Source of the DNA: Caenimonas soli
GTDB taxonomy: Bacteria > Pseudomonadota > Gammaproteobacteria > Burkholderiales > Burkholderiaceae_C
Length of the DNA stretch: 64,000 nt
Assembly: GCF_013155545.1 (NCBI RefSeq)
Contig: NZ_JABJVV010000012.1
Location: 62,001-126,000 of the forward strand
Reading direction: 5' to 3'
Position numbers and translations under genes: made by a program. Under the pieces are notes generated by a model, which saw nothing but the letters and a program-made list of their open reading frames with translations, made no database searches and was not told the origin of the DNA. This document shows, piece after piece, positions 59,595 through 64,000 of the stretch (its first letter is position 1; each line of letters begins with the position of its first letter).

Positions 59595-60977
59595 CTAGAA
59601 ATCAGCCACCTTGCCCCAAGACGACTCGTCGAAACGAGCGGGGTTGAACGGCGCCGGATCGAAGATCGGTTGAGCCCCTGACACCAGGTCGGCGATCAGG
59701 TGGCCTGCGCCGGGGCCGATGCCGAAACCGTGTCCCGAGAAGCCTGCCGCCAGGATGAACCCGGGCACCTGCGGAATTTCTCCGATACCCGGCACGCCGT
59801 CGGGCGTGCTGTCGATGTAGCCCGCCCAGGTGTTCGCGATGCGGGCTTCGCGCAGCGCAGGCAACAAGTCGACGGCACGGCGGTGAGTTTCGCGCACGCC
59901 CGCGGGGTCGGGCTTCGGGTCGAGGATGCGCGCTCGCTCCATGGGTGTCGGAGCGTCCAGCTTCCATCGCGCGCGGGTTTCGTGGCCCCAGCGGATGCCT
60001 TCCAGGCCGCCGGGAAACACGTTGCGCCAGCGCTTGGCGAACATCGGAACGAACTGCGGCGCGAAACGCAGCAACTGCGCCGTGGGGTCGACGCGCCCCC
60101 GCCCGCTAATGGCCAGGATGTAATGGCCGTCGGGGCGCCGGGTGACGGCGACGTTGGGGCCCGCCAGGGCGTCCGGCAGGCGCTGCTCCACCGGCGCCAG
60201 ACGCACGATGGATTGGCGCACCGTGGCGAGCGGAAACCGCACGCCGAGCTGGTTGCAGAACGACGACGCCCACGCACCGCCCGCCATCACCGCCGTGCGG
60301 GTCTTGATGGTTCCCGCTTCGGTGACGACGCCGCTGACGCGGCCGCCCTCGAGCTCGATGCCTCGCGCGGCGCAGTTCTGGTGGACGGTGCCGCCGAGTT
60401 TCATGAGCGCGGCTGCCACGGCCGGCGCCGCCTTGGCAGGATCGGCCGTACCGTCGCTGGGTGAGAAGACGCCGCCTTTCCAAGCGCGGCCGGTGGCCAG
60501 TCCTCGCTCCGAGGCTTCGCGGCCACTCAGCATGTGCGTGGTCACGCCAGTCGTCTTCGCGAATTCGCGCCACTTTGCCCAGTCGGCAATCTGGGCTTCG
60601 TCATCGCTGAGGTAGAGCAGGCCGTGGCGATTGAAGCCCGTGTCCTCGCCACTTTCCGCCGAAAATTGTTCCCAGAGCTCGAGGCTCCTGGTGGCCATGG
60701 GCAGTTCGCGCGCGTCGCGATTCTGCTGGCGGCACCAGCCCCAGTTCCGGCTCGACTGCTCCGCGCCGACGCGGCCCTTTTCGACCAGGGCGACCGACAT
60801 GCCGCGCTGGGCCAGGTAGTAGGCGGTAAAGACACCGATGATCCCGCCGCCAATCACGACGACGTCGGCGCTGGCCGGCGGGTTGGGTGAAGTCTCGAGG
60901 AGGCGCAGGGGCTGGGACATGGATGGATTTTGATCGTTGTCTAGTGTCCGCGCTCTTTGTACCAAGGCCCCGGTCAT
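59595..60977 (-). CDS. FAD-dependent oxidoreductase (DAO family)
   Basis: 460 residues from ATG 60977, chosen over ATG 60920 because AGGAGG lies 7 bp before it and it overlaps the upstream stop by 4 bp (ATGA). SADVVVIGGGIIGVFTAYYLAQRG binds FAD, then EQSSRNWGWCRQQNRDARELPM, HRRAVDLLPALREARIANTWAGYID and LAAGFSGHGFGIGPGAGH. It is more like dimethylglycine/sarcosine-type DAO proteins than PuuB. Operon with the aldehyde dehydrogenase and transaminase, consistent with amine to aldehyde to acid conversion. Confidence 0.92.
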   Translation of the reverse strand: MTGALVQRARTLDNDQNPSMSQPLRLLETSPNPPASADVVVIGGGIIGVFTAYYLAQRGMSVALVEKGRVGAEQSSRNWGWCRQQNRDARELPMATRSLELWEQFSAESGEDTGFNRHGLLYLSDDEAQIADWAKWREFAKTTGVTTHMLSGREASERGLATGRAWKGGVFSPSDGTADPAKAAPAVAAALMKLGGTVHQNCAARGIELEGGRVSGVVTEAGTIKTRTAVMAGGAWASSFCNQLGVRFPLATVRQSIVRLAPVEQRLPDALAGPNVAVTRRPDGHYILAISGRGRVDPTAQLLRFAPQFVPMFAKRWRNVFPGGLEGIRWGHETRARWKLDAPTPMERARILDPKPDPAGVRETHRRAVDLLPALREARIANTWAGYIDSTPDGVPGIGEIPQVPGFILAAGFSGHGFGIGPGAGHLIADLVSGAQPIFDPAPFNPARFDESSWGKVADF

Positions 60978-62446
60978 GCTGTCTCCTCCTGTCCGAACCC
61001 CAGGATCGCTTTCGTCTCGAGGTATTCCTGAAAACCTTCCAGCCCGTATTCGCGTCCGTTGCCCGAACGCTTGTAGCCGCCGAAGGGCGCGTGCGGACTC
61101 CAGGCGGGGTTGTTGATGTGTACCTGCCCGGAACGGATGCGCGCCGCAACCGCGCGTGCTGCGGCGAGGTCCTGGCCCTGGACGTGTGCGCCCAGGCCGT
61201 ACACGGTGTCGTTGGCGATCTCCACGGCTTCATGGACGCTGTCGTAGGCGATGATCGAAAGCACCGGCCCGAAGATCTCCTCCTGCGCGATGCGCATCTG
61301 CGGATCCACGCCCGAGAAGATGGTGGGGCGCACATAGAAGCCGCGCTCCAGGCCCTGCGGCCGGCCGGGACCGCCGCAGACGAGCCGCGCGCCATCGGCG
61401 ATGCCGGCTTCGATCATTTCCTGCACGCGGTTGAACTGCGCGCGGTTGGCCATGGGGCCGTGAGTGGTCTGCGGCGAGCGCGGGTCGCCCACGACAAATT
61501 TGGACGCGGCCTCGCACGCGAGCCGCTCGACCTCTTGCAGGCGTTCGCGCGGCACAAGCATGCGGGTCGGTGCGCTGCAGGACTGGCCCACGTTGCGAAA
61601 GCCCGCCGCCACGCCGGCCGCAACGGCCCGTGCGAAGTCCGCATCCGGCAGGATGACGTTGGGCGATTTGCCGCCGAGTTCCTGCGCCACGCGCTTTACG
61701 GTGGGTGCGGCCGCCTGCGCCACCAGGACGCCGGCCCGGGTCGAGCCGGTGATCGAGATCATGTCCACATCGGGGTGCGCGGCCATGGCAGCGCCCACCT
61801 CCGGCCCGTCGCCATTGACGAGGTTGAACACGCCCGCGGGGACGCCGGCATCGTGCATCACCTGCGCGAAGAGCAGGGCGCTCAGGGGCGACAGCTCGCT
61901 GGGCTTCAGGACGACGGTGCATCCCGCCGCCAGCGCGGGGCCGACCTTGGCGGTGATCTGGTACAGCGGCCAGTTCCAGGGCGTGATCAGCGCGCAGACG
62001 CCGATGGCTTCGCGCACGATGGCGGTGTCTCCGCGATGGGTGAGGAAGGGATAACTGGCCACAATGTCCCGGGCCACGCGGATGTGCTCCGCCGCGACCG
62101 GCACCTGGGTTGCGCGCGCAAATCCGATGGCGGCGCCCATCTCGAGCGAGATCGCCTGGGCAAACATCTCGGCCCGCTCGAGGATCAGGCTGTGCACGCG
62201 GCCCAGGAGCGCCGCCCTGCTTTGAGGAGAGCTCACGGACCAGCTCGTGAAGGCGCGCCGGGCCGCATCCACCGCCGCAGCGACGTCTTGCGCGCATCCC
62301 AACGCGATCTGCGCGACAGGCTCTTCGGTCGACGGGTCGATAACGCTGGCACGGCCCAGCCCTGCGGGCAAGACCCACTCGCCATCGACGAAGATGCGGT
62401 CCAGATGCCCCGCGCTGGTGAGCTGCTGAATGACGGAAGTGTTCAT
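60974..62446 (-). CDS. aldehyde dehydrogenase family protein
   Basis: 490 residues, NAD(P)-dependent. PWNWPLYQITAKVGPALAAGCTVVLKPSE (cofactor site), catalytic Glu in VAQELGGKSPNVILPD, catalytic Cys in NVGQSCSAPTRMLV, and EEIFGPVLSIIAYD near the C-terminus. Substrate class not given by the sequence; in this operon with a flavoenzyme and a transaminase it probably oxidises an amino aldehyde or semialdehyde. Overlaps both neighbours by 4 bp. Confidence 0.95.
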   Translation of the reverse strand: MNTSVIQQLTSAGHLDRIFVDGEWVLPAGLGRASVIDPSTEEPVAQIALGCAQDVAAAVDAARRAFTSWSVSSPQSRAALLGRVHSLILERAEMFAQAISLEMGAAIGFARATQVPVAAEHIRVARDIVASYPFLTHRGDTAIVREAIGVCALITPWNWPLYQITAKVGPALAAGCTVVLKPSELSPLSALLFAQVMHDAGVPAGVFNLVNGDGPEVGAAMAAHPDVDMISITGSTRAGVLVAQAAAPTVKRVAQELGGKSPNVILPDADFARAVAAGVAAGFRNVGQSCSAPTRMLVPRERLQEVERLACEAASKFVVGDPRSPQTTHGPMANRAQFNRVQEMIEAGIADGARLVCGGPGRPQGLERGFYVRPTIFSGVDPQMRIAQEEIFGPVLSIIAYDSVHEAVEIANDTVYGLGAHVQGQDLAAARAVAARIRSGQVHINNPAWSPHAPFGGYKRSGNGREYGLEGFQEYLETKAILGFGQEETA

Positions 62447-63843
62447 GCGACCGCGCGCCGGACTTCCGGCTGATCCAGCACTTCATCCAGCGTGCGATTC
62501 AACCGCTCGAACATCTGCTCGAATTCCGCTGCCGTGTAGCACAGTGCCGGCGCGAACCCCAGGATGCAGTCACCGAAAGCGCGGAAGATCAATCCATTGC
62601 GATAACCGGCCTGTGCGATCCGCTCGGGCAGTTGCAGTGCCGGATCGAAACTCGCCTTGGTGTATTTGTCGCTCACCAGCTCCAGTGCGCCCAGCAGGCC
62701 GCGCGAACGCGCATCGCCCACCAGCGGATGCCGCAGCATCGCCTGCAGCCCGGCTTCGAAGTGGCGCGCCACTTTCCGGCCGTTGGCGAGGATGCCGCCT
62801 TCTTCATAAAGGCGGATCACCTCCAGCGCCACGGCGGCGCCGACCGGGTGGGCCGAGTAGGTGGCGCCATGCCCCACCAGGGCGCCGGCGGGCGTGCCGT
62901 CGGCGATGCCGGCGTACACGCGCTCGGAGATCAGCAGCGCGCCCATGGGCACGTAGCCGGACGTGAGGCCCTTGGCCACGGTCATCAGGTCGGGCGACAC
63001 GCCTTCTGCTTCGCACGCGAACATCGGGCCGGTGCGGCCGAAGCCGGTGATCACCTCGTCGGCAACGAACAGGATGTCGAGTTCACGGCAGGCTTCGCGC
63101 ATGGCCTTGAGCCATCCCGCGGGCGGCACGATCACGCCGCCCGAGCCCTGGATGGGTTCGCAGAAGAATGCGGCCACGTTCTCCGCACCCAGTGCGTGGA
63201 CCTTGGCGCGCAGCGACGCGACCGAGGCGTCGATGACGGCTTGCGGGTCGTTGCCCACGGCGCTGCGGTATGGGTAGGGCGAGGGAATGTAGTGCTGCTC
63301 CGGCCGCGGCAGGTCGAAGCCGCGGTGGAAGGCGGGCAGCGCCGTGAGGCCCGCGCCCGTCGATGACGAGCCGTGGTAGCCCCGCTGGAGAGCGATGAAT
63401 TGCTTTTTCTTCGGCCGGCCCGTGCTGTTGTAGTACTGCACGATCAGGCGCACTGCGGCGTCCACCGCCTCGGAGCCGCCGAGCGTCAGGTACACATGGT
63501 TCAGCCCGGCCGGCGCGATCTCCACCAGCTTGGCGGCCAGGCGGATCGCGGGCTCGCTGGCGTAACTGAAGTAGCCGGTGGCATAGGGCAGCTCGCGCAT
63601 CTGGCGCGCCGCGGCTTCCACCACGCTGTCGTGGCCATAGCCGATGTTCACGCACCACAGGCCCGCGAAGGCGTCGAGCAGCTCGTGGCCCTCGGCGTCG
63701 CGCAGCCAGGCGCCTTTGCCGCTTTGCAGCACGGTCGCACCGCGCTGCTCGTGGCCGCGCCAGTTGGCGACGGGGTGCACCAGGTGGGCCCGGTCGAGCG
63801 CCACCAGCGATTCGTTCAGGGAGAGTTGGGCGGTAGGGATCAT
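62443..63843 (-). CDS. class III omega-aminotransferase
   Basis: 466 residues. LLDAFAGLWCVNIGYGHDSVVEAAARQM, TLGGSEAVDAAVRLIVQYYN, VADEVITGFGRTGPMFACEAEG and the PLP lysine in MTVAKGLTSGYVPMGA place it with beta-alanine/putrescine/taurine-pyruvate type transaminases (LWCVNIGYG is the omega-transaminase hallmark). First gene of the transaminase-aldehyde dehydrogenase-flavoenzyme operon with 4-bp overlaps. A TGTCATG palindrome lies 113 bp upstream. Confidence 0.94.
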   Translation of the reverse strand: MIPTAQLSLNESLVALDRAHLVHPVANWRGHEQRGATVLQSGKGAWLRDAEGHELLDAFAGLWCVNIGYGHDSVVEAAARQMRELPYATGYFSYASEPAIRLAAKLVEIAPAGLNHVYLTLGGSEAVDAAVRLIVQYYNSTGRPKKKQFIALQRGYHGSSSTGAGLTALPAFHRGFDLPRPEQHYIPSPYPYRSAVGNDPQAVIDASVASLRAKVHALGAENVAAFFCEPIQGSGGVIVPPAGWLKAMREACRELDILFVADEVITGFGRTGPMFACEAEGVSPDLMTVAKGLTSGYVPMGALLISERVYAGIADGTPAGALVGHGATYSAHPVGAAVALEVIRLYEEGGILANGRKVARHFEAGLQAMLRHPLVGDARSRGLLGALELVSDKYTKASFDPALQLPERIAQAGYRNGLIFRAFGDCILGFAPALCYTAAEFEQMFERLNRTLDEVLDQPEVRRAVA

Positions 63844-63955
63844 GCGATCAATCGTAGGTGCGGGTGCGCAGCGTGTGCTGCCGGTTCGCGGGTGGGATGC
63901 GACGGACGCTGCTGTTATTCGCGTGTGGAAAGGAGAATGTGCTTCGGGTCGGGCT

Positions 63956-63970
63956 TGTCATGGCATGACA
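63956..63970. promoter_or_regulatory. 15-bp palindrome upstream of the transaminase operon
   Basis: TGTCATG-G-CATGACA, perfect 7-bp arms around one central base, 113-127 bp upstream of the transaminase start. Its form resembles GntR-family operators. Candidate regulator site for the 63843-59595 operon; no regulator is encoded within the visible part. Confidence 0.55.
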
Positions 63971-64000
63971 GCAACTAGTAACCACGAAAACGGTCGATCA

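Noticed and set aside
1..64000. CRISPR array, rRNA operon, toxin-antitoxin pair or phage structural genes
   Set aside because: No regularly spaced direct repeats, no rRNA-like sequence and no recognisable capsid/tail or toxin-antitoxin proteins were found in the translated frames.

Overview
The window is about 64 kb of high-GC DNA. It most resembles a betaproteobacterium of the order Burkholderiales. The grounds are a recN-nadK-hrcA neighbourhood, a Burkholderia/Bordetella-type general porin, a tripartite-tricarboxylate (Bug) binding protein, and dense operons with 4-bp ATGA overlaps. The genus cannot be fixed from sequence alone.

Layout. 1-3202 is core genome: recN (cut by the window edge), nadK and the divergent hrcA, followed by a CAU-anticodon tRNA. 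A 26-bp near-copy of the tRNA 3' end recurs at 5612-5637, so 3203-5611 (two orphan genes, no integrase) looks like a small tRNA-targeted insertion remnant. From 5.8 kb to the end the window is accessory metabolism. 6.3-10.4 kb holds an M20 amidohydrolase, an HTH-only AraC protein, an Lrp/AsnC regulator, a GhrA-type reductase and a GNAT protein. 10.6-17.1 kb holds two HAD-II hydrolases, a tartrate/D-malate-type dehydrogenase, and a cupin-flavoenzyme-peptide SBP-cupin operon. 17.1-23.3 kb holds a LysR regulator, an AraC-PepSY-porin set, a flavin/2Fe-2S reductase and a DUF4198 protein. 23.5-31.3 kb holds a D-threonine-aldolase-like enzyme, two ornithine-cyclodeaminase-family proteins, a flavoenzyme plus its decayed tandem copy, an MFS carrier and a threonine-dehydratase-like enzyme. 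31.4-37.5 kb holds LysR / HAD-II / SBP / two flavoenzymes. 37.5-41.1 kb holds an AsnC regulator and a tightly coupled HAD-II, small-molecule kinase and class III aminotransferase operon. 41.3-44.3 kb and 48.3-54.9 kb hold two HcnABC/opine-oxidase-like three-subunit dehydrogenases. The second comes with an M19 dipeptidase, a broken Bug SBP and a further peptide SBP. 55.0-63.8 kb holds a LysR regulator, a polar amino acid ABC transporter with a flavoenzyme, and a flavoenzyme-aldehyde dehydrogenase-transaminase operon.

How the genes fit together. The unifying theme is uptake and oxidation of amines or unusual amino acids. There are eight intact DAO-type FAD amine/amino-acid oxidoreductases plus one broken copy, three closely related peptide-type binding proteins with no permease or ATPase of their own class nearby, four HAD-II proteins, three small DUF861-type cupin proteins, two class III aminotransferases and an aldehyde dehydrogenase. 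The same module (HAD-II, cupin, flavoenzyme, SBP) recurs with variations. Two cupin genes share a bipartite upstream motif with identical 16-nt spacing, and one LysR-type operator-like sequence recurs before two transcription units. Five loci show decay or frameshifts (25.7, 41.9, 45.3, 46.3 and 50.2 kb), so the region has been duplicating and eroding. The actual substrates cannot be read from the sequence. No rRNA, CRISPR array, transposase or integrase was seen.
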